From the NCBI GenBank assembly GCA_947497265.1, contig CANMFP010000013.1:1-64000 (forward strand): DNA of 64,000 bases, read 5' to 3'. Shown here piece after piece: positions 44,083 through 53,160 of this stretch; positions within the stretch are counted from its first letter, which is position 1, and the number at the start of each line of letters is the position of its first letter. The translations under genes were made by a program, and so were the position numbers. Below the pieces are notes generated by a model. It saw only the letters and a list, made by a program, of their open reading frames with translations, ran no database searches and was not told where the DNA came from. This DNA comes from an uncultured Isoptericola sp. GTDB taxonomy: Bacteria; Actinomycetota; Actinomycetes; Actinomycetales; Cellulomonadaceae.

Positions 44083-44722
44083 CCTGGACGTGCGCATCGG
44101 CACGACGACCTCGGGGCTCGGTGGGGCCGGCCACCAGCACGGGCACCGGCGCCTTGCGCACCACCTCCTCTGCCACGCTGCCGAGTAGCCGCACGGACAG
44201 TCCGCGCCCCCTGCGCCCCACGATCAGCACGTCCACGTCGTCCTGACCGGCACGGTGGATGAGCGCCTGAGCCGGCGGCCCGCTGAGCACCTCGCACATC
44301 ACGTCGTGCCCGGCGGCGAGCGCCCGAGCCGCCTCGAGCCGGTCGGTGGCGACTCCGTGCCGCCCGTGCTCGTCAGCCGCCGCGGCGTCGTAGTCCACCA
44401 CCGTCGCGAGCAGGAGAGAACGCCGGCCGTCCTGGACGAGGTCCAGTGCCGCGCTCAGTGCCGCCTCCGACTCCGGCGACCCGTCGACACCGACCAGGAC
44501 CCGCGCGCCGTCGACGGCGTCACCGTGCCGTTGGGAGGACAGGACCTGGGGGATGCGCTCGACCCGGTCGGGCGCCATGGCGGCGAGGACCGGCCCCAGC
44601 ACGACGGCACTGATCAGCCACCACGGGGAGCGGTGACCGCGACGGGCCATCCACAGCATGGTGGCCAATCCTGCGCCGACCCAGAGGCCGCAGACGAGGA
44701 GGACGTACTGGCCGGCTGACAT
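44051..44722 (-). CDS. Universal stress protein with N-terminal membrane helices
   Basis: 223 aa from ATG 44722. Two N-terminal hydrophobic segments (YVLLVCGLWVGAGLATMLWM and WWLISAVVLGPVLAAMA) precede a single UspA domain: VLVGVDGSPESEAALSAALD, and the ATP-binding motif G-x2-G-x9-G-S in GRRGRGLSVRLLGSVAEEVV, ending APVPVLVAGP. The membrane attachment is unusual for UspA proteins. It may sense energy state near the membrane; this is inference. Convergent with the MFS gene. Confidence 0.88.
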   Translation of the reverse strand: MSAGQYVLLVCGLWVGAGLATMLWMARRGHRSPWWLISAVVLGPVLAAMAPDRVERIPQVLSSQRHGDAVDGARVLVGVDGSPESEAALSAALDLVQDGRRSLLLATVVDYDAAAADEHGRHGVATDRLEAARALAAGHDVMCEVLSGPPAQALIHRAGQDDVDVLIVGRRGRGLSVRLLGSVAEEVVRKAPVPVLVAGPTEPRGRRADAHVQVTDPGGTSPR

Positions 44723-44772
44723 GCACCCATTGTCGTGGAGGCGGCAGGCGTCTGCCAGGCGGCAGCACGAGG

Positions 44773-45552
44773 TCACACCCCGGTGCGGGCGATCTTGGAG
44801 TTGTGCACCTGGGCGCGGGGGCGGATCACCAAGAGGTCCAGGTTGACGTGCGGCGGCCGGGTCAGGGCGTACCCGATGGCGTCGGCGACGTCGTCGGCCA
44901 CGAGCGGCTGGAAGCCTTCGTACACCGCGGCGGCCTTCTCGGCGTCGCCGGCGAACCGCACCAGCGAGAACTCCTCCGTGGCGACCGCGCCGGGGGCGAT
45001 CTCCACGACGCGGACCGGCTCGCCGGCGAGCTCCCACCGCAGCGTCGTCGAGAGCATCCGCTCGCCGTGCTTGGCCGCGGTGTACCCGGCGCCGCCCTCG
45101 TAGGCGCCGTGCGCGGCGGTCGAGGTCACGACGACGACGTCCACGCCCGGGCCGTCGGCGCCTCCGCCCCGCTCGGCCGAGGCGCGCAGCAGCGGCAGCA
45201 CGGCCTTCGTGACACGCAACGTGCCGAGCACGTTGAGCTCGTACATCTGCCGCCACTGGTCCAGGTCGGCGTCCTCGACCCGGTCGAGGCCGAACGCGCC
45301 ACCGGCGTTGTTCACCACGCCGTCGAGCCCGCCCGTCGCGGTCAGGTGCTCGACCAGGCCCGCGACGGCGCCGTCGTCGGTGACGTCGAGCGGGAAGGCC
45401 TCGGCGCCCGTCTCGGCCGCGAGCGCCTCCAACCGGTCGGCACGGCGGGCCGCGGCGACGACGTCGAGCCCTTCGGTCCGGAGCCGGCGGACGGTGGCGG
45501 CACCGATCCCGGACGAGGCGCCGGTGACCAGGATGCGACGAGGTGCGTTCAT
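44773..45552 (-). CDS. Short-chain dehydrogenase/reductase (SDR)
   Basis: 259 aa. The classical SDR motifs are present: VTGASSGIGAATVRRLRTEG (cofactor), VVNNAGGAFGLDRVED (NNAG), the catalytic Ser in VVVTSTAAHGAYEGG, and Y-x-x-x-K in GYTAAKHGERM. Arg residues after the Rossmann turn (AAARRADRLEAL) suggest NADP(H). The substrate is unknown. It sits 50 bp from the USP gene and 19 bp from the molybdoenzyme gene on the same strand. Confidence 0.93.
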   Translation of the reverse strand: MNAPRRILVTGASSGIGAATVRRLRTEGLDVVAAARRADRLEALAAETGAEAFPLDVTDDGAVAGLVEHLTATGGLDGVVNNAGGAFGLDRVEDADLDQWRQMYELNVLGTLRVTKAVLPLLRASAERGGGADGPGVDVVVVTSTAAHGAYEGGAGYTAAKHGERMLSTTLRWELAGEPVRVVEIAPGAVATEEFSLVRFAGDAEKAAAVYEGFQPLVADDVADAIGYALTRPPHVNLDLLVIRPRAQVHNSKIARTGV

Positions 45553-45571
45553 GGCTCGACACTATCCGCGA

Positions 45572-47113
45572 TCAGCCGACGCTGACCTGCACGGTGTGCC
45601 AGCCGGACGCTCCGTCGGGTGCCGGCGGGGCCTCGTCGCTGGTCTGGACCTGACCGGCGGTGTCGGTGGCACGCACCGCGACCGTGTGGTCCCCCGCGGT
45701 GGCGTCCCAGACATAGCGCCACTGCCGCCACGTGTCAGGTCCTACCGTCTCGGCGACCTCGGCCGCCTGCCAGGGTCCGTCGTCGATGCTGACCTCGACC
45801 ACGTCGACCCCGGTGTGCTGCGCCCAGGCCACCCCGGCGACGACCACCTCGCCGGCGTCGACCGACCCCGACCGCGGCACGTCGATCCGCGACTGCAGCT
45901 TGACGGGGCCGAGGGCGGACCAGCCGCGCGGCGTCCAGTACCCCTCGTCGTCGGCGAACCGGGTCACCTTCAGCTCGGTGACCCACTTGGTGGCGGACAC
46001 GTAGCCGTACAGTCCGGGCACCACGAGCCTCGCCGGAAAGCCGTGCTGCTCGGGCAGCGGCTCACCGTTCATGCCGATCGCCAGCAGCGACTCACGCTCC
46101 GGGTCGGTGAGGATCTCGAGCGGTGTGCCGGCGGTCCACCCGTCGACGCTGGAGGACAGCACCATGTCGGCGTCCGCCTGCGGCCGCGCGCGGGCCAGCA
46201 GGTCGCGGACCGGGTAGCCGAGCCACAGCGCGTTGCCGACCAGGTCACCGCCCACCGGGTTCGAGACGCAGGCCAGGGTCACGTGGTGCTCCGTCATGGG
46301 CAGCGCGAGCAGCTCGTCCCAGGTGATCTCGAACGGTTCGTCCACCAGCCCCGTGACCCGCAGCGACCACTCGGCCGGGTCGACGGCGGGGACCCGCAGC
46401 GCCGTGTCGATGCGGTAGAAGTCGTGGTTCGGGGTGAGGTACGGCTCGGCGCCGGGCACCTTCAGGTCCGCGCCCGCCGGGACCGCCCCCGCGGGGCTCG
46501 CCGGTACCGGCAGTCTGATCGCCTCGCGGACGGCCTCGACCGCACGGCTGCCCGCGGAGACCGCACGGGCCGCCACCAGGGACACGACCGCCCCGGCCGC
46601 GGCGATCCCCGACCAGGCGAGGAACGTCCGGCGGGAGGCTCCGCCGTCGGGCACGGGGGTGCCGGCCGGGGCCGGGGCGGGGAGCCGGGCGACGAGCACG
46701 CGCAGCAGCGCGACCGACACCCCGACGCCGATCAGGCTGGGCAACATCCAGGCGGTCGTGGCGCCGGGGCGGTTCATCGCGACGAGCGCGAGGGCCACGC
46801 CCACGGCGCCCAGCAGGACGGCGCCCGACGGCGGCACCCGCCGTTCCAGCCAGCCCGCCAGCGCCGCGCCCCCGGCGAGGACCACGCCCATCGTGGCGAG
46901 CAGGACCGCCTTGTCCGCGGTGCCGAACCACTCGACGGCGACGTCCTTCAACCACGGCGGGACGACGTCGACGAAGGCGCCACCGAGCGCGAGCACCGGA
47001 GAGGCGACGGGGTCGACGAACGCAGCGACGAGCTCGGCCAGTGCCAAGCCGGCAGCGGCCGCCACGACCCCGGCGAGGGCCGCCCACCAGCCACCGGTGC
47101 TCCTGCTGCTCAT
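45572..47113 (-). CDS. Membrane-anchored SUOX-type molybdopterin oxidoreductase
   Basis: 513 aa from ATG 47113 behind GGGAGAG. The first ~150 residues hold about four TM helices (AALAGVVAAAAGLALAELVA and others), then a Tat-like or TM segment (RRTFLAWSGIAAAGAVVSLV), then the sulfite-oxidase fold. The Mo-ligand Cys is in HVTLACVSNPVGGDLVGNAL; the dimerisation/Ig-like domain follows from GEVVVAGVAWAQHTGVDVVE. Actinobacterial members of this layout are annotated as molybdopterin-dependent oxidoreductases. The substrate is unknown; Moco biosynthesis genes are not nearby. Confidence 0.9.
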   Translation of the reverse strand: MSSRSTGGWWAALAGVVAAAAGLALAELVAAFVDPVASPVLALGGAFVDVVPPWLKDVAVEWFGTADKAVLLATMGVVLAGGAALAGWLERRVPPSGAVLLGAVGVALALVAMNRPGATTAWMLPSLIGVGVSVALLRVLVARLPAPAPAGTPVPDGGASRRTFLAWSGIAAAGAVVSLVAARAVSAGSRAVEAVREAIRLPVPASPAGAVPAGADLKVPGAEPYLTPNHDFYRIDTALRVPAVDPAEWSLRVTGLVDEPFEITWDELLALPMTEHHVTLACVSNPVGGDLVGNALWLGYPVRDLLARARPQADADMVLSSSVDGWTAGTPLEILTDPERESLLAIGMNGEPLPEQHGFPARLVVPGLYGYVSATKWVTELKVTRFADDEGYWTPRGWSALGPVKLQSRIDVPRSGSVDAGEVVVAGVAWAQHTGVDVVEVSIDDGPWQAAEVAETVGPDTWRQWRYVWDATAGDHTVAVRATDTAGQVQTSDEAPPAPDGASGWHTVQVSVG

Positions 47114-47156
47114 GGGGTCCACTCTCCCACCGCCCGGCGCGCGGCGGGCTGTGCCG

Positions 47157-47582
47157 TCAGGAGGTGGCGAGGCGAGGCAGCTCGATGGCCGGGCAGCGGT
47201 CCATCACCATGTCGAGGCCTGCACCGCGCACCCGCTCGGCGGCGCTCTCGTCGATGACGCCGAGTTGGAACCAGACCGCCCGGGCGCCGATCTCGACGGC
47301 CTGGTCGGCGACGTCGCCCGCCAGCTCGGAGCGCACGAACACGTCCACCACGTCGACGTCGAACGGGATGTCCGCCAGGCTCGCGTAGCCCTGCTCGCCG
47401 TGCACGGTGGGGGCGGTCGGGTGGACCGGCACGACCCGCTTGCCGTGCTCCTGCAGCACCCGGGCGACCCCGTAGGCGGCACGCGCGGTGTTGGTGGACA
47501 GCCCCACGACCGCCCACGTGGTGGTGTCCTCCAGGACTCGCCGGATCGTGTCGTCGCCCTGCGGGGCCCGTGAAGTCGTCAT
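47157..47582 (-). CDS. CoA-binding-domain protein (YccU-like)
   Basis: 141 aa from ATG 47582. The Rossmann-like CoA_binding_2 fold is shown by TWAVVGLSTNTARAAYGVAR, GKRVVPVHPTAPTVHGEQGY, DVVDVFVRSELAGDVADQAV and the ending VMDRCPAIELPRL with its conserved D-R-C. YccU-type proteins bind CoA in crystal structures but their physiological role is unknown. No operon partner is evident. Upstream, divergently, lies the ABC-importer cassette. Confidence 0.9.
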   Translation of the reverse strand: MTTSRAPQGDDTIRRVLEDTTTWAVVGLSTNTARAAYGVARVLQEHGKRVVPVHPTAPTVHGEQGYASLADIPFDVDVVDVFVRSELAGDVADQAVEIGARAVWFQLGVIDESAAERVRGAGLDMVMDRCPAIELPRLATS

Positions 47583-47811
47583 GTCGGTGCCAACCGGGCG
47601 GTGCGGTGCCGTGTTCCCCAGACCGCCGAACAGCCTGGACGGTGTCATAGGCTGGTGAGGCGGACCACGGGCACCGGTGAATCGCTCGTCGGCGCGGCCC
47701 CTCCCTCTGGGTCGTAGGTCCCCCTCGGTGCGAGATGACGCGCCCGCCCTGCTTCTGCTGCGCCCGCTGCTGTGCGGCGCAGCGCTGACCGCTCGAGAGG
47801 GAGCCCTCCGC

Positions 47812-48834
47812 GTGCCTCGTTCGCACCTGCTCGTCCTGCCCGCTGCCGCCGCCGTCCTGGCACTCACCGCCTGCTCGCCCGGCGGCGACCCGGCCGAGGC
47901 CGCCCCGGACGATCCGGGCGCGCCCGGTTCGACGGCCGACGCCGGATACCCGCTCACGCTCGACAACTGCGGCACCGAGGTCACCATCGACGCCGCCCCC
48001 CAACGCGTCGTGACGATCAAGTCCTCGACCGCCGAGACGATGCTGGCGCTCGGGCTCGGCGACCGGATCGTCGGCGCGGCGTTCCTCGACGGCCAGGTGC
48101 CCGAGTGGCTCGCCGCGGACGCCGAGGGCACCGCCGTCGCCGAGCCCTTCAGCGACGAGGTCCCCGGCACCGAGGCCGTGCTCGAGCTCGAACCCGACCT
48201 GGTGTACGCCGGCTGGGAGTCGAACGTGTCGGCGGAGGGCGTCGGCGACCGCGAGACGCTCGCGTCGCTCGGGGTGCACTCCTACGTGGCCCCCGCGGCC
48301 TGCAAGGACCCGGAGTACATGCCGAACCCGCTCACGTTCGAGGACGTGTGGGCGGAGATCCGCGAGGCGGGGAAGATCTTCGACGTCACCGGCAAGGCGG
48401 AGGAGCTCGTCGCGGAGCAGCGCGCGACGCTCGACGCGATCACGCCCGACGAGCGCCGCCTGGACGCGCTCTGGTACTCCTCGGGCAGCGACATCCCGTA
48501 CGTCGGCGCCGGGATCGGCGCCCCGCAGATGATCCTCGACGCCGTGGGGCTCACCAACGTCGCGGGCGACGTCGAGGACACGTGGACCCCCATGGCCTGG
48601 GAGGAGATCGTCGACGCCGACCCGGACGTCGTCGTGCTCGTGGACGCCGCCTGGAACAGCGCCGAGGACAAGATCGCGCGGCTTGAGGAGAACCCCGCCA
48701 CCGCGAGCCTGAGCGCGGTGCAGGCCGAGCGCTACCTCGTGGTGCCGTTCCCTGCCTCCGAGGCGGGTGTCCGCAACGCGGACGCCGCGCGGGACCTGTC
48801 CGAGCAGCTCGCCGGGATCGACGTCGATGACTGA
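47812..48834 (+). CDS. ABC importer substrate-binding lipoprotein, putative F420-0 family
   Basis: 340 aa from GTG 47812 (GGGAG upstream). Signal peptide with lipobox VLALTACS (Cys ~21). Fold of class III (BtuF/FhuD) binding proteins: LDNCGTEVTIDAAPQRVVTI, then ALGLGDRIVGAAFLDGQVPE. The segment VAPAACKDPEYMPNPLTFED with GWESNVSAEGVGDRETLASL matches my memory of the TIGR03868-type cassette proposed to import F420-0 in actinobacteria that cannot make F420. The alternative is a siderophore or cobalamin importer. The downstream permease start overlaps its end by 8 nt. Confidence 0.65.
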   Translation: MPRSHLLVLPAAAAVLALTACSPGGDPAEAAPDDPGAPGSTADAGYPLTLDNCGTEVTIDAAPQRVVTIKSSTAETMLALGLGDRIVGAAFLDGQVPEWLAADAEGTAVAEPFSDEVPGTEAVLELEPDLVYAGWESNVSAEGVGDRETLASLGVHSYVAPAACKDPEYMPNPLTFEDVWAEIREAGKIFDVTGKAEELVAEQRATLDAITPDERRLDALWYSSGSDIPYVGAGIGAPQMILDAVGLTNVAGDVEDTWTPMAWEEIVDADPDVVVLVDAAWNSAEDKIARLEENPATASLSAVQAERYLVVPFPASEAGVRNADAARDLSEQLAGIDVDD

Positions 48835-49912
48835 GACGGCCGCGCGCGCCACCGCCGCGACCCCCCGTGCGGGGACGCTGTCGCGACGGCGGTTGCTCGC
48901 GTGGCTCGCCGGGACGACGACGGCGCTCGTGGGGACCGTCGTCGTGGCCGTGGCGATCGGCCCGGCCGGGCTGACGCCGTCGGACGTGGCACAGGTGGTG
49001 GCCACGCGCGTCGGCTTCGGCGACCTGCTCGGGCTCGCCGCCCCCGACACGCTCACCGACGGCATCGTGTGGCAGCTGCGGATGCCCCGGGTGCTGACCG
49101 CCGCCGCCGTGGGGGCCGGGCTGGCGGTGTGCGGCGTCGTGATGCAGTCCCTCACCCGCAACCCGCTCGCCGACCCGTACCTGCTCGGCCTGAGCTCGGG
49201 GGCGTCCTTCGGCGCGGCGTGCGTGCTGGTCCTCGGCCTGACGGCGGTGCTGCCGGTCGCGGCGTTCGTGGGGTCGACGGCGGCACTCGTCGCCACCCTG
49301 GCGCTCGCGTCGGCGTCGGGCCGCGGCGCCGGCGGACTCTCCCCCGCGCGGACGGTGCTGGCCGGGCTCGCGGTGTCCCAGCTCGCCGCCGCCGCGACGA
49401 GCTTCGTCATCTTCTGGTCCGCGAAGGGCGACCAGTACCGCGAGATCCTGTCGTGGTTGCTGGGCTCCGTCGCGGGTGCGACGTGGACGTCGGTGGCCGT
49501 GGCCGGCGGCGCCGCGCTCGTCATCGGTGCCGTGCTGGCCTCGACCGGGTCGCTGCTGGACGCCTTCACCTTCGGGGACACCTCGGCTGCCGCGCTCGGC
49601 GTGCCCGTGGCCCGCGTCCGGTGGGGGCTGCTGCTCGCGGTGGCTCTGCTGACCGGTGCGCTGGTGTCCCAGTCGGGTGCGATCGGGTTCGTCGGGCTGA
49701 TCCTGCCGCACGCCGTCCGGCAGCTCGTCGGGGCGCGGCACCGCGCGCTGCTGCCGCTGTCCATGCTGTGCGGGGCGACGTTCCTGGTCTGGGCGGACAC
49801 CGTGGCCCGCACCGTCTTCGCCCCGCGCGAGCTGCCCGTGGGGATCGTCACCGCCGCCATCGGTGCCCCGGTGTTCGCCGTGCTGCTCTGGAAAGGACGG
49901 GCCCGCTCATGA
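48827..49912 (+). CDS. FecCD-family ABC permease, putative F420-0 importer
   Basis: 361 aa from ATG 48827. The FecCD/BtuC permease family is clear from LRMPRVLTAAAVGAGLAVCG, VVMQSLTRNPLADPYLLGLS (the N-P-L-A-[DE]-P-x-x-L-G motif), and VSQSGAIGFVGLILPHAVRQ. About nine to ten TM helices. It forms the channel for the binding protein encoded just upstream and the ATPase just downstream (ATGA overlap). Substrate assignment (F420-0, siderophore or B12) rests on the binding protein. Confidence 0.85.
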   Translation: MTETAARATAATPRAGTLSRRRLLAWLAGTTTALVGTVVVAVAIGPAGLTPSDVAQVVATRVGFGDLLGLAAPDTLTDGIVWQLRMPRVLTAAAVGAGLAVCGVVMQSLTRNPLADPYLLGLSSGASFGAACVLVLGLTAVLPVAAFVGSTAALVATLALASASGRGAGGLSPARTVLAGLAVSQLAAAATSFVIFWSAKGDQYREILSWLLGSVAGATWTSVAVAGGAALVIGAVLASTGSLLDAFTFGDTSAAALGVPVARVRWGLLLAVALLTGALVSQSGAIGFVGLILPHAVRQLVGARHRALLPLSMLCGATFLVWADTVARTVFAPRELPVGIVTAAIGAPVFAVLLWKGRARS

Positions 49913-50754
49913 CGCAGACCTCCGAACGCTCGGCTCACGTCGCGGATGCCGCGCCGGACGCCGGCCTCGCGGCCGAGCGGGTGCGGTGGTCCGTCGGCGG
50001 ACGCCTGATCCTCGACGACGTCGACGTGACCGCTCCGCCGGCCGCCGTGACCGGGCTGCTCGGCCCCAACGGGACGGGCAAGTCCACGCTCCTGCGACTG
50101 GTCGCCGGGGTGCAGCGACCTGACGGCGGACGGGTCTCGCTGGCCGGGGCTGCCGGCGCGGAGGACCTGCTGGCGATGCCACGCCGTCGGCGGGCCAGGA
50201 TGCTGGCGTTCGTGGAGCAGGACGCCGCCACCGAGCTCCCGGTCACGGTGCTCGACGCCGTGCTGCTCGGGCGCACCCCGCACCGGTCGCTGCTCGCCGG
50301 TCCCACGGACGACGACCAGGCGCTCGCCCGCGCCGCGCTCGACCGCGTCGGCGCCCTGGCGCTGAGCGCACGCGACGTCACCACGCTCTCCGGCGGCGAG
50401 CGCCAGCGCGTCCACATGGCCCGCGCGCTCGCCCAGGCGCCCCGCGTCCTGCTGCTCGACGAGCCGACCAACCACCTGGACGTGGCGGCCCAGCTGGCGA
50501 CGATGCGGCTCGTGCGCGAGCTCACCGTCGAGGGCGTCACCGTGCTGGCCGCGCTGCACGACCTCTCGCTGGCCGCGGCGACCTGCGACCACGCCGTCGT
50601 CCTCGCTCCGGGCGATGCGGGCCACGTGGTCGCGGCCGGGCCGGTGGACGAGGTGCTGGTGCCGGCAGTGATCGATCCGGTGTACGGGGTGCGGACCACC
50701 GTGCTGCGCCATCCCCGCACCGGCCGGCCCGTCCTGACCTTCGAGGAGGCCTGA
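49909..50754 (+). CDS. ABC transporter ATP-binding protein of the same importer
   Basis: 281 aa from ATG 49909. Walker A LLGPNGTGKSTLLRLVAGVQ, the Q-loop near FVEQDAATELPVTVLDAVLL, signature TLSGGERQRVHMARALAQ, Walker B VLLLDEPTNHLDVAAQ and the H-loop His in AALHDLSLAAA are all intact. It belongs to the FepC/BtuD group. Last gene of a three-gene importer; the lipoprotein gene that follows is convergent. Confidence 0.92.
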   Translation: MTQTSERSAHVADAAPDAGLAAERVRWSVGGRLILDDVDVTAPPAAVTGLLGPNGTGKSTLLRLVAGVQRPDGGRVSLAGAAGAEDLLAMPRRRRARMLAFVEQDAATELPVTVLDAVLLGRTPHRSLLAGPTDDDQALARAALDRVGALALSARDVTTLSGGERQRVHMARALAQAPRVLLLDEPTNHLDVAAQLATMRLVRELTVEGVTVLAALHDLSLAAATCDHAVVLAPGDAGHVVAAGPVDEVLVPAVIDPVYGVRTTVLRHPRTGRPVLTFEEA

Positions 50755-50759
50755 CGGGA

Positions 50760-51386
50760 TCACGCGCTCTCGGTGAGGTCGACGACGTACCAGCTCCCGT
50801 CCGGCCCGGCCAGGAGCGTCGCCCGGAGGCCGTACTGCCCGGCGGGGATGTGGTCCTCGCCCTCGGGGGTGCGCAGCGTCGTTCCGGTCGTGTGCACCCG
50901 CGTCTCCAGCAGGTAGACGTCCTTGTCCATCTCCGGGTCGAGATCCTCGGGTGCCACGACCTCCTCGGCGGGCACCCGCCGCACGAGCTCGACGCGCGAG
51001 GGCCCCGCCTCGATCTCGATGCCCGCAGCGACCGCCTCCAGGGCGATGTCGCGTTTCGTCGCGCAGGCCGCACACTCGGGTGCCGACATCCTCTCCAGCT
51101 CGCCGGCGTCCCCGGTGCGGTAGACGCGCTGCTCCAGGGCGAGATACTGCTCCAGCGCCGCCACGGCGCCGTCGACGTCCGCCTCCGGGGTGTCGGGGGC
51201 CGGGGCGCTCTCGACGGTGCTCCCGGCGGTGCCCTCGATGGGGTCCGGGTCGGCCGGCGGGACGTCCTGCGCCGGACCGGCGCAGGAGGCCGCCAGCAGG
51301 GCCGTCGCGACCGCAGTCGCCACGCCGATGATCGCCCGGCGCGGGCGACCGGCCGAGCGGGTGCGCGGTGCTTCGTGTGCTCTCAT
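50760..51386 (-). CDS. DUF6318-like lipoprotein
   Basis: 208 aa. The N-terminus has a basic region then TAVATALLAASCAGP, a lipoprotein signal with the acceptor Cys. An acidic/Pro-rich linker follows. The globular part reads AVAALEQYLALEQRVYRTGD, SAPECAACATKRDIALEAVA with a C-x-x-C pair and a beta-strand-rich end (VYLLETRVHTTGTTLRTPEG). This matches actinobacterial DUF6318 family proteins from memory. It is probably attached to the outer face of the membrane. Function is unknown. Confidence 0.7.
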   Translation of the reverse strand: MRAHEAPRTRSAGRPRRAIIGVATAVATALLAASCAGPAQDVPPADPDPIEGTAGSTVESAPAPDTPEADVDGAVAALEQYLALEQRVYRTGDAGELERMSAPECAACATKRDIALEAVAAGIEIEAGPSRVELVRRVPAEEVVAPEDLDPEMDKDVYLLETRVHTTGTTLRTPEGEDHIPAGQYGLRATLLAGPDGSWYVVDLTESA

Positions 51387-51505
51387 GCCGGGCGACGCTA
51401 CGACGACGGGGCAGCCCCGCGCCGCCGTCGTCCACAGCCTGTGGACAAGTGCCGGCGGGTGCCCGCCGGGCCGCAGCCGGCGGCGACATCCGGCAGGATG
51501 GACGC

Positions 51506-52099
51506 ATGGCTACCGACCTCTGGATCACCGGCGACACGGCCACGGACACGCTCCTCGGCGACGATCCGTTCGCGCTGCTGATCGGGATGCTGCTCGACCA
51601 GCAGTACCCGATGGAGCACGCGTTCGCCGGACCCCGCAAGATCCTCGACAGGTTCGGGACGCTCGAGCCCCGCGCGATCGCCGACGCCGACCCGGACGAG
51701 TTCGTCACGATGGCGACCACTCCCCCGGCGATCCACCGGTACGGGCGCTCGATGGCGGGCCGCGTGCAGGCGGTGGCCCGCGCCGTCGTCGACGACTACG
51801 ACGGCGACGTGACGCGGATCTGGACGGAGCCCGGAACCTCCGGCGAGGCGCCGACGGGCGCCGAGGTCGTCAAGCGGCTCAACGCCCTGCCCGGCTTCGG
51901 CACGCAGAAGGCGCAGATCTTCCTGGCGCTGCTCGGCAAGCAGCGGGGCGTCGAGCCCACGGGCTGGCGCGAGGCGGCGGGCCACTACGGCGACGAGGGG
52001 TCGCGCCGGTCGATCGCCGACGTGACCAGCGCCGAGTCCCTGCAAGAGGTCCGCGCGTTCAAGAAGGCGGCCAAGGCCGCCGCGAAGGAGACCAGGTGA
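51506..52099 (+). CDS. HhH-GPD-type base-excision repair family protein
   Basis: 197 aa from ATG 51506. It resembles TIGR03252 (actinobacterial HhH-GPD uncharacterised DNA-repair protein): DPFALLIGMLLDQQYPMEHA, FAGPRKILDRFGTLEPRAIA and the helix-hairpin-helix GFGTQKAQIFLALLGKQ. The usual catalytic Lys/Asp of DNA glycosylases and the FeS cluster are not obvious, so the activity is uncertain. The stop overlaps the GTG start of the next gene. Confidence 0.82.
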   Translation: MATDLWITGDTATDTLLGDDPFALLIGMLLDQQYPMEHAFAGPRKILDRFGTLEPRAIADADPDEFVTMATTPPAIHRYGRSMAGRVQAVARAVVDDYDGDVTRIWTEPGTSGEAPTGAEVVKRLNALPGFGTQKAQIFLALLGKQRGVEPTGWREAAGHYGDEGSRRSIADVTSAESLQEVRAFKKAAKAAAKETR

Positions 52100-53160
52100 A
52101 CGACGGCACGACGACGGAACGCCCGGAGCACTCCCAGGGCGGCACGTACACGGTCGAGGGCCAGGAGTTCGTGCGCGACTCGAACTACATCAGCACACGC
52201 GTCACGCGCGACGGCGCCGACGGCTATCCCGTCGAGGCCGGCCGCTACCGGCTCGTCGCCGCGCGGGCCTGCCCCTGGGCGAACCGTTCGATCATCGTGC
52301 GCCGGCTGCTCGGTCTCGAGGACGCGATCAGCCTGGGCCTGCCGGGCCCGACGCACGACGAACGCAGCTGGACGTTCGACCTCGACCCCGGCGGCAAGGA
52401 CCCGGTGCTGGGCATCGAACGCCTGCAGGAGGCATTCTTCGCGCGCGACCCCGACTACCCGCGCGGCATCACCGTCCCCGCGATCGTGGACACCCGCGAC
52501 GGTGCCGTGGTCACCAACGACTACCCGCAGATCACCCTGGACCTGTCGACCGAGTGGGCCGAGCACCACCGCGAGGGTGCGCCGCGGCTGCTGCCGGAGG
52601 ACCCGGCCGAACGCGCCGAGATGGACGCGGTGATGCGCCGCGTCTACACCGAGGTCAACAACGGCGTGTACCGCTGTGGGTTCGCCGGTTCCCAGGAGGC
52701 TTACGACGAGGCCTACGCCCGGCTCTTCACCGCGCTGGACTGGCTCGCAGAACGCCTCGCGGACCGCCGGTTCCTCATGGGTGGATCCATCACCGAGGCC
52801 GACGTACGCCTGTTCACCACGCTGGTGCGGTTCGACGCCGTCTACCACGGGCACTTCAAGTGCAACCGGAACAAGCTCACCGAGATGCCGGTGCTGTGGG
52901 CCTACGCGCGCGACCTCTTCCAGCTGCCCGGGTTCGGCGACACCGTCGACTTCGCGCAGATCAAGGAGCACTACTACGTGGTGCACACCGACATCAACCC
53001 GACGCAGATCGTGCCCGCCGGACCCGACCTGCGCGGCTGGCTCGACCCGCACGGGCGCGAGTCGCTCGGCGACGACCCGTGGGGCGGCGGCACCCAGCCA
53101 GGTCCGGTGCGCGACGGCGAACAGGTCGCGGCCGGGCACAGCCCGCTCGCGCCAGGATGA
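52096..53160 (+). CDS. Xi-class GST-like (glutathionyl/mycothiolyl hydroquinone reductase)
   Basis: 354 aa from GTG 52096, overlapping the upstream stop (GTGA). The catalytic motif RLVAARACPWANRSIIVRRL contains Cys-Pro-Trp-Ala, the hallmark of Xi-class GSTs (YqjG/ECM4). The C-terminal GST domain has RFLMGGSITEADVRLFTTLV and FKCNRNKLTEMPVLWAYARD. The enzymes reduce glutathionyl-hydroquinones; actinobacteria usually use mycothiol instead, so the thiol partner may differ. The C-terminal ~25 residues (GGGTQPGPVRDGEQVAAGHS) are an extension. Confidence 0.9.
   Translation: MNDGTTTERPEHSQGGTYTVEGQEFVRDSNYISTRVTRDGADGYPVEAGRYRLVAARACPWANRSIIVRRLLGLEDAISLGLPGPTHDERSWTFDLDPGGKDPVLGIERLQEAFFARDPDYPRGITVPAIVDTRDGAVVTNDYPQITLDLSTEWAEHHREGAPRLLPEDPAERAEMDAVMRRVYTEVNNGVYRCGFAGSQEAYDEAYARLFTALDWLAERLADRRFLMGGSITEADVRLFTTLVRFDAVYHGHFKCNRNKLTEMPVLWAYARDLFQLPGFGDTVDFAQIKEHYYVVHTDINPTQIVPAGPDLRGWLDPHGRESLGDDPWGGGTQPGPVRDGEQVAAGHSPLAPG

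Noticed and set aside
47583-47811. Possible cobalamin riboswitch upstream of the importer (GGTGAATC and GCGCGGCCCC look B12-box-like)
   Set aside because: Spacing is too short, and the GCCACTG and later core elements are missing; no convincing riboswitch.
47110-51720. A >1500-codon open frame on the minus strand across the ABC importer and its neighbours
   Set aside because: It runs antisense to four genes with clear families and has Ser/Ala/Arg-rich low-complexity translation, the usual shadow of high-GC codon usage.
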